In this document: positions 5,932-13,802 of the stretch, piece by piece
Layout of the letters: every line of letters begins with the position of its first letter
How positions within the stretch are numbered: position 1 is the first letter of the stretch
Assembly: GCA_039816955.1 (NCBI GenBank)
Contig: JBCBWU010000179.1
Coordinates: 1-15,503, forward strand
Length of the DNA stretch: 15,503 nucleotides
From: Lewinella sp039816955
GTDB lineage: Bacteria; Bacteroidota; Bacteroidia; Chitinophagales; Saprospiraceae
Direction: 5' to 3'
Program-made: the position numbers and the translations under genes
Notes under the pieces: generated by a model
Told to the model about the DNA's origin: nothing
The model's database searches: none
Seen by the model: only the letters and a program-made list of their open reading frames with translations

Positions 5932-7770
5932 ATGAAGAGAGCCTTAATCTTGTTTATCCTAATTTGTTGCGGTGCTGCTTTACTAAAAGCGCAAGGTGAA
6001 GCACTCATCCAAAATGTATACAACCGCACCACGGTAGACTTAAACGGTGAGTGGAGCTACATCATTGATCCCTACGAAAACGGTTATTATAACTATCGCT
6101 ACGAGCCCTTTGATCAGCAGGAAACTCCTTGGGCCAGCGCTTTCTTTCTGGATTCGAAACCAAAAGACGCTACCGATCTTATAGAATACAGTTTTGCGGG
6201 AATGGATCGGCTAAAGGTGCCGGGTGATTGGAATAGCCAGCGAAAAGAGTTGCTGTATTATGAAGGTACCATCTGGTACAAGCGAGCTTTTGACTATTCG
6301 CTAGCGGATTCATCGAATCGTCTATTCGTTTATTTCGAAGCAGCCAATTACAAGGCGGAAGTCTACTTCAATGGTAAGAAACTAGGACAACACCTTGGCG
6401 GCTTTACGCCTTTCAACTTCGAGATCACTCACTTACTCCAGGAGAAGGACAATTTTCTAATCGTTAAGCTGGATAATAAGCGACTGAGAGAAGGAGTGCC
6501 CACCTTAAATACCGATTGGTGGAATTATGGTGGACTCACTAGAGAGGTACGATTAGTTGAAACACCAGCCACTTTCGTCCAAGATTACTTTTTTCAATTA
6601 AGTCCAGAGGATTCGAAGAAGATCGAAGGGTATGTACAGCTCAATGGGGCAAATCGTGCTCAACGAGATGTGCGAATCACAATACCCGAATTGGGGGTGA
6701 GTTTACCGGTGAGGGCGAATGAAGAGGGCTATGCTTCTGTTGAAATTGTTGCCAATAATATTAAGTATTGGTCGTTAGAAGTCCCTCATTTATACGACCT
6801 CGCAGTTGAAATTGGCGAGGAGCGCGTACACGACCAAGTTGGTTTCCGTAGCATCAAAACGGAAGGGACACAAATCCTCCTTAATGGTCGATCTGTTTTT
6901 CTCCGTGGTATTTCTATTCACGAAGAAAGTCCACTAAGAGACGGCCGGGGATACTCGAAGGAAGATGCTCGTCAGTTGTTAGAGTGGGCGCAGGAATTAG
7001 GTTGCAACTATGTTCGTCTTGCGCACTATCCACACAACGAACATATGGTACGCCTAGCGGATGAGATGGGCATTCTAGTTTGGGAGGAGAATCCTGTTTA
7101 TTGGACGATTGACTGGGAAAATCCGGCAACTTATCAGAACGCAGCAAACCAGTTGTCAGAGCTTATCGCCCGGGATAAGAATCGGGCTAGCGTTGTCATC
7201 TGGTCTATGGCCAATGAAACGCCCAATGTAGCCGCCAGAAACGTATTTTTGAACAAGCTAGCTGCTTTTGCTCGTTCCAAAGATGCTACGCGCTTAATTA
7301 GTGCCGCCTTGGAGCAAAAGGACTATGAGGGGAATCCAGCTGTCAGAACGATCAGCGACCCATTTGCAGAGGTGGTAGATATTTTAAGCTTTAATCAGTA
7401 CATCGGGTGGTACGATGGACTACCCGAAAAATGCCAGACCATCAGCTGGAAGATTGACCAGGATAAGCCGGTTGTTATTTCTGAGTTTGGAGCGGGCGCT
7501 AAACAAGGACTCCACGGGAGTAAAACTGCCCGATGGACGGAAGAATATCAAGCTTACCTTTACGAAGAAACCTTGAGTATGATTGATCGAATTGATCAAC
7601 TTCAAGGTGTATCCCCGTGGATATTGGTTGATTTTCGTTCCCCTAGAAGAGTCTTACCCGTGATTCAGGATGGGTGGAACCGAAAGGGATTGATTTCGGA
7701 CGACGGGAAAAAGAAGAAGGCTTTTTTTGTCTTAGGAGATTACTACAATGCTAAGGCGAAACAAGAGTAG
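5932..7770 (+). CDS. Secreted glycoside hydrolase family 2, probable beta-glucuronidase
   Basis: A retaining exo-glycosidase of 612 residues with a signal peptide (MKRALILFILICCGAALLKAQ). It shows the GH2 plan: sugar-binding jelly roll (about 35-205, with GTIWYKRAF and VYFNGKKLGQHLGGFTPF), Ig-like sandwich (about 210-300), then a TIM barrel (about 300-610). Acid/base E429 lies in WSMANETPN and nucleophile E518 in VISEFGAG. Near the end the motif N583-R-K585 in WNRKGL matches the N-x-K signature that beta-glucuronidases use to bind the sugar carboxylate, and the following KAFFVL aligns with the E. coli UidA terminus. Release of glucuronic acid from oligosaccharides in the periplasm or outside is therefore likely; galactosidase activity is less so. 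No SusC/SusD pair is nearby, so it is not in an obvious polysaccharide-utilisation locus. The ATG at 5932 is chosen over TTG 5923 because the signal peptide starts there. Confidence 0.9.
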   Translation: MKRALILFILICCGAALLKAQGEALIQNVYNRTTVDLNGEWSYIIDPYENGYYNYRYEPFDQQETPWASAFFLDSKPKDATDLIEYSFAGMDRLKVPGDWNSQRKELLYYEGTIWYKRAFDYSLADSSNRLFVYFEAANYKAEVYFNGKKLGQHLGGFTPFNFEITHLLQEKDNFLIVKLDNKRLREGVPTLNTDWWNYGGLTREVRLVETPATFVQDYFFQLSPEDSKKIEGYVQLNGANRAQRDVRITIPELGVSLPVRANEEGYASVEIVANNIKYWSLEVPHLYDLAVEIGEERVHDQVGFRSIKTEGTQILLNGRSVFLRGISIHEESPLRDGRGYSKEDARQLLEWAQELGCNYVRLAHYPHNEHMVRLADEMGILVWEENPVYWTIDWENPATYQNAANQLSELIARDKNRASVVIWSMANETPNVAARNVFLNKLAAFARSKDATRLISAALEQKDYEGNPAVRTISDPFAEVVDILSFNQYIGWYDGLPEKCQTISWKIDQDKPVVISEFGAGAKQGLHGSKTARWTEEYQAYLYEETLSMIDRIDQLQGVSPWILVDFRSPRRVLPVIQDGWNRKGLISDDGKKKKAFFVLGDYYNAKAKQE

Positions 7771-7775
7771 AAAAT

Positions 7776-7826
7776 CAAAAAGGGCGGTACAGAGTTGTAG
7801 CAATGTCTCTGTACCACCATTCTTTT
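7776..7826. terminator. Bidirectional terminator between the GH2 gene and asd
   Basis: GGTACAGAG (7786-7794) pairs perfectly with CTCTGTACC (7807-7815) around a 12-nt loop. AAAAAG precedes it and TTCTTTTT follows, so it has a T-run on either strand. It fills the 58 bp between the two convergent stop codons. Confidence 0.87.
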
Positions 7827-7828
7827 TG

Positions 7829-8854
7829 CTAGGCCTCTGAGGTAGCTACTGGAGCAGGCAACAACTGCTTCTCCATCATATACTCCGCAATTTGTACGGC
7901 ATTAGTAGCAGCACCCTTGCGCAGGTTATCAGCTACAATCCACAGGTTAAGACCGTTTTCGATAGAATCATCGCGACGGATACGGCCGACGAAAACTTCG
8001 TCTTTGTTTTTGGCGAACAGTGGCATGGGGTAGCGGTTGTTGGCCAGGTCATCTTCAATGACTACACCAGGTGTTTCCGCCAGCAGGCTACGAATATCCT
8101 CTATTTCGAAAGCTTGGTTCAGTTCTACATTTACAGCTTCTGAGTGACCGCCGTGTACGGGTACACGCACAGCAGTGGCAGTGATGCCAATCTTGTCATC
8201 ACCTAAAATTTTGCGGGTTTCGTGTACCAGCTTCATTTCTTCCTTGGTGTAATCGTTATCCAGGAAGATGTCGCAGTGGGGGAGGCAATTCTCGAAGATA
8301 GGGTAGGGGTAAGCCATTTCTGCAGCCTCTAGCTCTTTGCCGCCGCGTTCGCTTTCGTACTGTTCTACTGCTTTGACACCAGTACCGGTGAAGGACTGAT
8401 ACGTAGAAATCACCAGGCGGCGGATGCCGTAGCGTTTATGCATACCCGTGAGCGCTACTACCATTTGGATGGTAGAACAATTGGGGTTGGCGATGATCTT
8501 ATCTTCCGGAGTGAGAACATCCGCATTGACCTCCGGTACCACTAGCTTTTTGCTAGGGTCCATCCTCCAGGCAGAGGAATTATCAATTACTACGGTACCA
8601 ACTTCAGCAAATTTAGGCGCCCAAGCTTGGCTGGTACTACCACCTGCAGAGAAGATCGCTACATCCGGACGAGCAGCAATTGCGTCCTCCATACCAATAA
8701 CGGTGTGCTTACCACCACGGAAGGTCACTTGCTTACCTACAGAACGGGCCGAAGCGACAGGAATAAATTTAGTGACGGGGAAATTGCGTTCCTCCAAAAC
8801 GCGGCACATCACGGTGCCTACCAGGCCAGTTACGCCAACGACTGCTACTTTCAT
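7829..8854 (-). CDS. asd: Aspartate-semialdehyde dehydrogenase
   Basis: Asd reduces aspartyl phosphate to aspartate semialdehyde with NADPH, the branch point for lysine, diaminopimelate, threonine and methionine. The 341-residue length is normal. The N-terminal dinucleotide-binding loop reads VAVVGVTGLVGTVM, close to the family GATGxVG. The catalytic cysteine is C126 in NPNCSTIQMVV. Other motifs are FSAGGSTS, VIDNSSAWRMDP, VVPEVNAD, the substrate-binding R230 and general-base H237 in RVPVHGGHSEAV, and GRIRRDD near the end. The segment EMAYPYPIFENCLPHCD is typical of this enzyme subtype. It stands alone between a bidirectional terminator and a divergent promoter region. Its leader of about 65 nt contains a perfect 6-bp hairpin (ACCCTG 8879-8884, CAGGGT 8889-8894) of unknown role. 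Confidence 0.96.
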   Translation of the reverse strand: MKVAVVGVTGLVGTVMCRVLEERNFPVTKFIPVASARSVGKQVTFRGGKHTVIGMEDAIAARPDVAIFSAGGSTSQAWAPKFAEVGTVVIDNSSAWRMDPSKKLVVPEVNADVLTPEDKIIANPNCSTIQMVVALTGMHKRYGIRRLVISTYQSFTGTGVKAVEQYESERGGKELEAAEMAYPYPIFENCLPHCDIFLDNDYTKEEMKLVHETRKILGDDKIGITATAVRVPVHGGHSEAVNVELNQAFEIEDIRSLLAETPGVVIEDDLANNRYPMPLFAKNKDEVFVGRIRRDDSIENGLNLWIVADNLRKGAATNAVQIAEYMMEKQLLPAPVATSEA

Positions 8855-8922
8855 GTTTGGTTTTTTTGAGGATAAACAACCCTGTTGTCAGGGTGCTTCC
8901 TACTTAACAGAAAAATAAGATG

Positions 8923-8930
8923 CAAAGATA
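8923..8930 (-). promoter_or_regulatory. Candidate -7 box for asd
   Basis: Read on the minus strand, TATCTTTG matches TAnnTTTG exactly. It would start transcription near 8918, giving a leader of about 60-65 nt before the asd ATG. No clear -33 element is seen. It lies only 21 bp from the opposing -7 box of the lamin-tail gene. Confidence 0.5.
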
Positions 8931-8951
8931 AAGGCAATCCTGCTTTTTCGC

Positions 8952-8959
8952 TACTTTTG
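8952..8959 (+). promoter_or_regulatory. Candidate -7 box for the lamin-tail gene, implying a leaderless mRNA
   Basis: TACTTTTG matches TAnnTTTG exactly and ends 4 bp before the ATG at 8964. With the usual spacing, transcription would begin on or within a base or two of the start codon, so the mRNA would be leaderless. No -33 TTTG is obvious. Confidence 0.45.
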
Positions 8960-8963
8960 AAAC

Positions 8964-11576
8964 ATGAAACGCCTTCTTTTTTCGCTTGTTTTACAGGTCC
9001 TGATCTTACCTGTGTACGCACAATTTAGCGATGACTTTTCCTCCGGTACCTTGTCAGATGTGTGGCTAGGTGATGTGGATCGCTTTGCGGTGCTCAATGA
9101 GCAACTGCAACTTAATGATCTTAATCCGGGGGGTAGCAACACCAGCGTCCTCTATGCTTTAGCTCCAACAAGTACCGCGGAAGAGACGACTTGGTCGCTG
9201 CAAGTACGTTGCGATTTCTCGCCCTCCAGTAGCAATTTTGCTACGGTCTATTTAGCTGCTGATCAGGTACCAAGTCCTGGTGGTAGTTGGAATGGCTATT
9301 TTTTGAAAGTGGGCGGAATTTCTGGCGGAGATGATGCCTTGGAGTTGCATCGACAAGATGGTAGCAGCAGTACAGTGCTCATTTCTGGTACAGTAGGAGC
9401 AGCGGCTTCTGATCCCGTTACGGTAGGTGTACTTGTTACTCGTACTACCGCTGGTGAATGGACCTTAGAGGCGGACTATACTGGAGGAGAAGACTACGAT
9501 GAGGAAGGAACCGCCATAGATGCTACCTACACCAGTGGATTGTACTTTGGTTTTGCCTGTCGGTATTCCAGTACGCGGAGTATGGCCTTTTTCTTCGATG
9601 ATGTTTTGGTTGATCCTGTGGTGACGGATGAAGATCCACCGGTGGCGCAGAGTGTGAGCCCCGAAGGAGATGACGAGGTAATAGTGCAGTTTGCAGAACC
9701 TTTGGCGGATAACAGTATCAGTAATCCTGCAAACTACAGTTTGGACAATGGGCTAGGAGCAGCAACCAATGCCATCTTCGTAGATGGAGATCGGAGCCGG
9801 GTAGGTTTAACGTTTGGCGAAAGCCTAACTAACCTCACCACCTACACCCTGACAATTCTCAACGCAGAAGATTTAGCCGGCAATATTAACCCTACTCAAA
9901 GTATAAGCTTTGAGTATTTACTGCCGGAAGAACCAGCCCCTGGTGATTTGATTTTTACTGAGATTTTTCCAGATCCTACCCCTCCGGTGGGTTTGCCAGA
10001 TTTTGAGTACGTGGAACTGTATAACAATAGCAACAAAGTACTAAGCTTGGGCGGATTAGGTTTGAGCACCGGCAGTAGCCCAAGGGAAATTAATGATGCT
10101 TTATTGTTGCCGGATAGTTACATTGTCCTTTGTGATGTGGACGCTGTGGGCGAATTCGAAGCCTTTGGAGAAATTGCTAGCCTGGAGTCCTTTCCGGCCC
10201 TGACCAATGGTGGTGATGACCTGATTTTGACCACTTCAAGTGGGACTGAATTAGCAGCTTTGGTATACGATATCAGTTGGTACCAGGATCCACTTCGAGC
10301 AGCCGGAGGCTATGCCCTGGAGCTGATCGAATTGGATTTGCCAAACGATTGTCCTGGAAATTGGCGGGCTAGTGACGCTACGGTTGGTGGTACTCCGGGC
10401 ACGCAAAATAGTGTGATTGGAATGACAATTGAATCGGATGCGCCACAGCTTTTGCGTGCTTTTGCGCCGAATGCTTCCCAGATCTTTGTGCAGTTTGATG
10501 AGGTGCTCGAATCTACCTTTGATCTTACGGCCAGTTTTTCTATTAGTCCGTCGCTGAATATTAGTTCGGCGACTTTGCAGCCAGACCGACAGAACGTACG
10601 CATTGCGCTAGCAGATCAACTCGCAGAAAACACGGTATACGAGTTAACGGTAGCTGCCGGTATTACTGATTGTGTGGGAAATATGAATACCAGCTCGTCC
10701 AGCGTGCTAGTAGGCTTAAGTGCTGCGCCCAAGCCCGGAGAACTAGTGATTAATGAGGTGCTGTTTAATCCTTTTGTTGGTGGGGTCGATTATCTGGAAC
10801 TATACAATCCCGGTCCGGCGATACTGAATTTGCAAGGCTTGCGATTGCGTAATGAAGCCATTACCTCCGGTACCGTTGCAACGATCGTTGAAAATGATTT
10901 TGTGCTATTGCCCGACAGCTATGTCGTATTCACTTCTGATCCTCTGAATGTGTTACAGGAATATACCGTACCCAACCCGGCAGCTTTGATTGAGAATTCC
11001 TTGCCTTCTATGGGCGATGATGATGGGAACATAACGGTATACAATGCCAATCTAGAGGTGCTGGACGCACTAGACTATACCCGAGACTGGCACTCTCGCT
11101 TGTTGAGCGACCGCAACGGAGTAAGCTTAGAACGCCTAAGGGCCGATGCACCCACGCAAAATGAGGGCAACTGGCATTCTGCGGCCTCGACTGTTGGTTT
11201 TGGTACCCCGACGGGAATAAATAGTCAAGATCGAGCTACGGTTATTCCGCCAACGGAAGACTTCTTTGTACTGCCTGAACAGACTTTTTCACCGGATCAG
11301 GATGGATTTCAGGATGTACTCGAAATACAATATTCTACGGATCAGGCTGGCTATTTGGTACAGCTGCTCATTTTTGATGCCCAAGGCCGACAAGTACGTC
11401 GCTTAGATGATCTTGAACTCTTAGCGGGCAGTGGTAGTTTCATTTGGGATGGCACTACGGATGATGAAGAGCGTGCTCGAATTGGCATCTACATTCTGGT
11501 TGCGGAGATCTTCACGCCCGAAGGGGATACCATTACTGAAAAACACACCTGTGTAGTGGCAGGGCAATTAGATTAG
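8964..11576 (+). CDS. Exported multidomain lamin-tail (LTD) / Ig-like protein with T9SS-type C-terminal domain
   Basis: An 870-residue exported protein with signal peptide MKRLLFSLVLQVLILPVYAQ. Domain order as read: an N-terminal beta-rich, lectin-like region (about 21-218); an Ig-like domain of the SbsA type (about 225-318, with VIVQFAEPLADN and TYTLTILNAEDLAGN); a lamin-tail domain (about 326-480, with GDLIFTEIFPDP, YVELYNNS and LLPDSYIVL); a second Ig-like domain (about 488-583, with IFVQFDEVLE and YELTVAAGITDCVGN); a second lamin-tail domain (about 590-745, with GELVINEVLFNPF, YLELYNPG and LLPDSYVVF); and a final FlgD/CHU_C-like domain (about 772-865, with FSPDQDGFQD, LLIFDAQGRQV, FIWDG and GIYIL) like T9SS type B sorting domains. 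The middle is thus a duplicated Ig-LTD unit. No catalytic motif is visible; an adhesive or structural surface role is inference. The next gene starts 3 nt after the stop. Confidence 0.88.
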   Translation: MKRLLFSLVLQVLILPVYAQFSDDFSSGTLSDVWLGDVDRFAVLNEQLQLNDLNPGGSNTSVLYALAPTSTAEETTWSLQVRCDFSPSSSNFATVYLAADQVPSPGGSWNGYFLKVGGISGGDDALELHRQDGSSSTVLISGTVGAAASDPVTVGVLVTRTTAGEWTLEADYTGGEDYDEEGTAIDATYTSGLYFGFACRYSSTRSMAFFFDDVLVDPVVTDEDPPVAQSVSPEGDDEVIVQFAEPLADNSISNPANYSLDNGLGAATNAIFVDGDRSRVGLTFGESLTNLTTYTLTILNAEDLAGNINPTQSISFEYLLPEEPAPGDLIFTEIFPDPTPPVGLPDFEYVELYNNSNKVLSLGGLGLSTGSSPREINDALLLPDSYIVLCDVDAVGEFEAFGEIASLESFPALTNGGDDLILTTSSGTELAALVYDISWYQDPLRAAGGYALELIELDLPNDCPGNWRASDATVGGTPGTQNSVIGMTIESDAPQLLRAFAPNASQIFVQFDEVLESTFDLTASFSISPSLNISSATLQPDRQNVRIALADQLAENTVYELTVAAGITDCVGNMNTSSSSVLVGLSAAPKPGELVINEVLFNPFVGGVDYLELYNPGPAILNLQGLRLRNEAITSGTVATIVENDFVLLPDSYVVFTSDPLNVLQEYTVPNPAALIENSLPSMGDDDGNITVYNANLEVLDALDYTRDWHSRLLSDRNGVSLERLRADAPTQNEGNWHSAASTVGFGTPTGINSQDRATVIPPTEDFFVLPEQTFSPDQDGFQDVLEIQYSTDQAGYLVQLLIFDAQGRQVRRLDDLELLAGSGSFIWDGTTDDEERARIGIYILVAEIFTPEGDTITEKHTCVVAGQLD

Positions 11577-11579
11577 AAT

Positions 11580-12077
11580 ATGGCGGTGACCCAAGTGTTT
11601 TCAACTATGCCACGCATCTGGCACGAGTTTGGTGATACTATGATCTTACCGATTCCGGATGAAGTCGTAGCAGTATTTAAAGAAGCAAAGATTAAGCGTT
11701 TCATTTGTACGTTGAACGGCGAATATGAGATGCCTTGCGGTATGCATGCGCTGAAGGGAGGTGAACGTTACCTCATGATTAGTAAGCGCATTCGCTCAGC
11801 GTATGATTTAGATCCTGCGGCTCCGGTGGAAGTGGAGTTACGAGAAGATACCAGTGAGTTTGGGTATCCAGTGCCCGAAGAATGGCAGGCAATCCTTGAT
11901 TTTGATGAAGAAGCGGCGGTAGTTTTTACTCAACTGAGCCCCGGTAAACAACGTAGCATTTTACACATGGTCGCTTCGGCGAAACGAGAAGAGACACGAA
12001 TTACCAGGGCACTCAAGATTGCCGAAAATCTAAAGCTGGGTATTCGAAATCCCCAGCAATTCTTGAAGAATCACTAA
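11580..12077 (+). CDS. YdeI/OmpD-associated (OmdA) family protein with DUF1905-like N-terminus
   Basis: A cytoplasmic-looking protein of 165 residues with no signal peptide or membrane segment. The N-terminal half (about 10-95) resembles DUF1905, a small beta-barrel-like domain (IPDEVVAVFKEAKIKRFICTLNGE, then MISKRIRSAYDLDPAAPVEVEL). The C-terminal part has the YdeI/OmdA helical motif: LSPGKQRSILHMVASAKREE, then TRITRALKIAENLKLG. YdeI relatives have been linked to bacteriocin or antimicrobial-peptide resistance in enterobacteria, but the biochemical role is unsettled and should not be assumed here. The start lies 3 nt after the stop of the lamin-tail gene, so the two are almost certainly cotranscribed and may be translationally coupled. 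A later in-frame ATG (MPRIWHEF) is a possible alternative start. Confidence 0.8.
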   Translation: MAVTQVFSTMPRIWHEFGDTMILPIPDEVVAVFKEAKIKRFICTLNGEYEMPCGMHALKGGERYLMISKRIRSAYDLDPAAPVEVELREDTSEFGYPVPEEWQAILDFDEEAAVVFTQLSPGKQRSILHMVASAKREETRITRALKIAENLKLGIRNPQQFLKNH

Positions 12078-12086
12078 ACATTTGGA

Positions 12087-12629
12087 ATGCGATTATTATT
12101 ACTTTTTTCCATTCTCGGTATTTGCCTCAATCCATTAAGTGCCCAGGATTTGGAACAGCGTTTCCCCGCTAATTGGGAAGGGGAATGGGTAGGCGATCTG
12201 GTTATCAGTAATGGAGGCGGAGAACTTCAGCGGCTGCCAATGATCCTAAGAATTATTCCCACCGAGGATGATCGCCATACATTTACCATCGTTTACGGGG
12301 AAGATACCCCCGAAAATACGCGTCCCTACTTTTTGCAAGCAGTAGATGCTGCTCAGGGCCACTACGAAACCGATGAGGCCAATGGTATTTTTCTGGACGA
12401 TTTCCTGATCAACGGTAAGCTATACAGCCGCTTTGAAGTAATGGGTAACTTACTGCTGACTACCATAGAAGAACGCGATGGGCAGTTGATTTATGAGATC
12501 ATTGCTGGTCCGCTGGAACCTCTTCGTACCACGGGGGATACTATCGTGGGCGAGGAGGAGATACCTCCGGTAAACGGCTATCGGATTAATGTGCAGCAAC
12601 GCGCAGTCCTGACCAAAAAGAAAGGGTAG
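12087..12629 (+). CDS. Exported protein of unknown function
   Basis: I do not recognise this gene. It codes for 180 residues with a clear signal peptide (MRLLLLFSILGICLNPLSAQ) that lacks a lipobox cysteine, so the product should be periplasmic or outer-surface. The mature part begins with WEGEWVGDLVI, followed by alternating beta-strand-like segments (LPMILRIIPTED, HTFTIVYGED, YFLQAVDA, GHYETDEANGIFLDDFLI, SRFEVMGNLLLTTIEER, LIYEIIAG). A small beta-barrel or lipocalin-like fold would fit, but this is a guess from the strand pattern. No C-terminal T9SS domain is present. It lies 9 nt after the YdeI-family gene and is the last member of a three-gene operon. Its stop is only 5 bp from the stop of the convergent HEAT-like gene, with no terminator between. 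Confidence 0.72.
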   Translation: MRLLLLFSILGICLNPLSAQDLEQRFPANWEGEWVGDLVISNGGGELQRLPMILRIIPTEDDRHTFTIVYGEDTPENTRPYFLQAVDAAQGHYETDEANGIFLDDFLINGKLYSRFEVMGNLLLTTIEERDGQLIYEIIAGPLEPLRTTGDTIVGEEEIPPVNGYRINVQQRAVLTKKKG

Positions 12630-12634
12630 GGGGC

Positions 12635-13171
12635 TTATTCGAGTTGTTTTTCAATCTGATGAATCTGTTTTAGGATCTTCTTGCCACGGCTTCTAAAGCC
12701 AGCACTTCCTTCCTCTAAACCATCTTCGATCAAAGGCTTTAACTCAATTGCCAATTCAGGGTATGGTTCCAGCAGGTTGGCAATGCACTGCATGGCGTGT
12801 ACCCGAATGGCTACCGGAATCTTAGGGTTGGCCATTAGTTCGAAACAACTGTTGACTAGGAGGCCTTCCTGATCTTCAGAAAGTGCTACTCCTCCCTCGG
12901 CCACAACTCTCAAGAAGTTGCGTTGCAGCGCTGGATGTGGCGCTTTCTCTAGCTGCTCAAGTAGTTGGTCCAGAAAAGGCAGTAGTAAATGCGGGTAGAC
13001 TTCACCCACTCCCGAGAAGACCCAAGCAGCCCGCTGTGCCAAGACGGTATCGTCCCCAAGGTACAGTTCCATAAGTTCCTCGAAACGCTCTGGTTGGCTA
13101 CCAATATATCGGGTTATGGCATGTGTAGTGGCCTTGGAGTGTTCGCGAATTAGCGCTTGCTTAATGTTCAT
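12635..13171 (-). CDS. HEAT-repeat-like all-helical protein
   Basis: A 178-residue soluble protein made almost wholly of amphipathic helix pairs of about 30-40 residues, as in HEAT/ARM-type repeats: HAITRYIGSQPERFEELMEL, AQRAAWVFSGVGEVYP, FLDQLLEQLEKAPHPALQRN, AIRVHAMQCIANLLEPYPEL, and a Lys-rich end KKILKQIHQIEKQLE. There is no signal peptide and no catalytic motif. Such folds usually act as protein-binding scaffolds; the partner is unknown. The open frame extends upstream to 13321 but would then overlap most of the DUF1648 gene, so the ATG at 13171 (MNIKQALIREHSK) is chosen. It starts 5 nt after the DUF1648 stop, so the two form one transcript. Codon and base use look like the neighbours. 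Confidence 0.75.
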   Translation of the reverse strand: MNIKQALIREHSKATTHAITRYIGSQPERFEELMELYLGDDTVLAQRAAWVFSGVGEVYPHLLLPFLDQLLEQLEKAPHPALQRNFLRVVAEGGVALSEDQEGLLVNSCFELMANPKIPVAIRVHAMQCIANLLEPYPELAIELKPLIEDGLEEGSAGFRSRGKKILKQIHQIEKQLE

Positions 13172-13176
13172 GGCCC

Positions 13177-13671
13177 TTATTTGATGGCATGAGCCCGATA
13201 AAGGAAATAGCCGATGGTGCCAAAAATTAAGGTGAGGAATAGCAACACAAACCAGAGGCCCAGACCATCTCGTTGTCCTAACGACATCTGAATGATGGCG
13301 TAGTGGATGAAGGCCAAGCATAAGGCTATGATAGCTGCTACTGCTCGGTTCATCTGTTGGAAGTTATGGTACTGTCGTGGAGCGTTTTCCTTGGTGATGG
13401 GCACTGAATAGTTAGCCAGATGCGGTGTTCGATTGATCAGGTAGATCATAATTACTACGAAAGCGCCTATTCCCACCAGAAAGTAAATATTAGATTTGTT
13501 ACCAGTTGCATCAGGCTGGCCCGTAGCGTCGAAATGCGTAGGAATAGTATCTGGTAACTGCTGTTGGTAGACTACAATTAAGAGGCCCATAATCAACAAT
13601 CCAAGGATTCCTAAACCAATTAGGAAATTATCGAACTGTGTTCTGGGGATAGTAATACTTGGTTGACTCAT
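13177..13671 (-). CDS. DUF1648-domain membrane protein
   Basis: A 164-residue integral membrane protein with four hydrophobic segments (about 16-35, 61-79, 109-129 and 138-158). Between the first two lies the DUF1648 signature: IPTHFDATGQPDATGNKS (43-60), in which a pro-His-Phe stretch precedes a Gly-rich, Asp-containing turn. This domain occurs in small membrane proteins and in SdpI-type immunity proteins, but a SdpI-like second domain is not evident here and its function is unknown. It is the first gene of a two-gene minus-strand unit with the HEAT-like gene. The start MSQPSITIPR is the first ATG after the promoter-like region. Confidence 0.82.
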   Translation of the reverse strand: MSQPSITIPRTQFDNFLIGLGILGLLIMGLLIVVYQQQLPDTIPTHFDATGQPDATGNKSNIYFLVGIGAFVVIMIYLINRTPHLANYSVPITKENAPRQYHNFQQMNRAVAAIIALCLAFIHYAIIQMSLGQRDGLGLWFVLLFLTLIFGTIGYFLYRAHAIK

Positions 13672-13692
13672 TGTTTAAGGTGGTGGTTGTAA

Positions 13693-13700
13693 TAAAGATA
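13693..13700 (-). promoter_or_regulatory. Weak candidate -7 box for the DUF1648-HEAT operon
   Basis: On the minus strand TATCTTTA differs from TAnnTTTG at one base. Its distance of about 22 bp to the ATG is suitable for a short leader. No -33 element is visible. Confidence 0.3.
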
Positions 13701-13784
13701 AGGGACATTTTTAGAATGCCTGAGACTGGTAGGGAGGGATGGTGCAAAAGGGGGAAGACTAGCAAGAGTGGGATATTGAATAGG

Positions 13785-13802
13785 TCATCGAAAAAATTAA
13801 AT
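13785..13802 (+). repeat. Direct repeat, copy 1 (18 bp)
   Basis: TCATCGAAAAAATTAAAT, identical to copy 2 at 13943-13960 and in the same orientation, 158 bp apart start to start. Flanking bases differ, so identity is confined to 18 bp. It is followed 4 bp later by AAAACGAG, the inverse of the octamer after copy 2. Confidence 0.85.

Noticed and set aside
8448..8918. 156-codon plus-strand frame opposite asd
   Set aside because: It is the antisense shadow of a highly conserved enzyme gene.
13172..13321. N-terminal extension of the HEAT-like gene
   Set aside because: It would overlap the DUF1648 coding sequence by about 145 bp and reads as low-quality, His/Arg-rich sequence; the ATG at 13171 gives a clean operon join.
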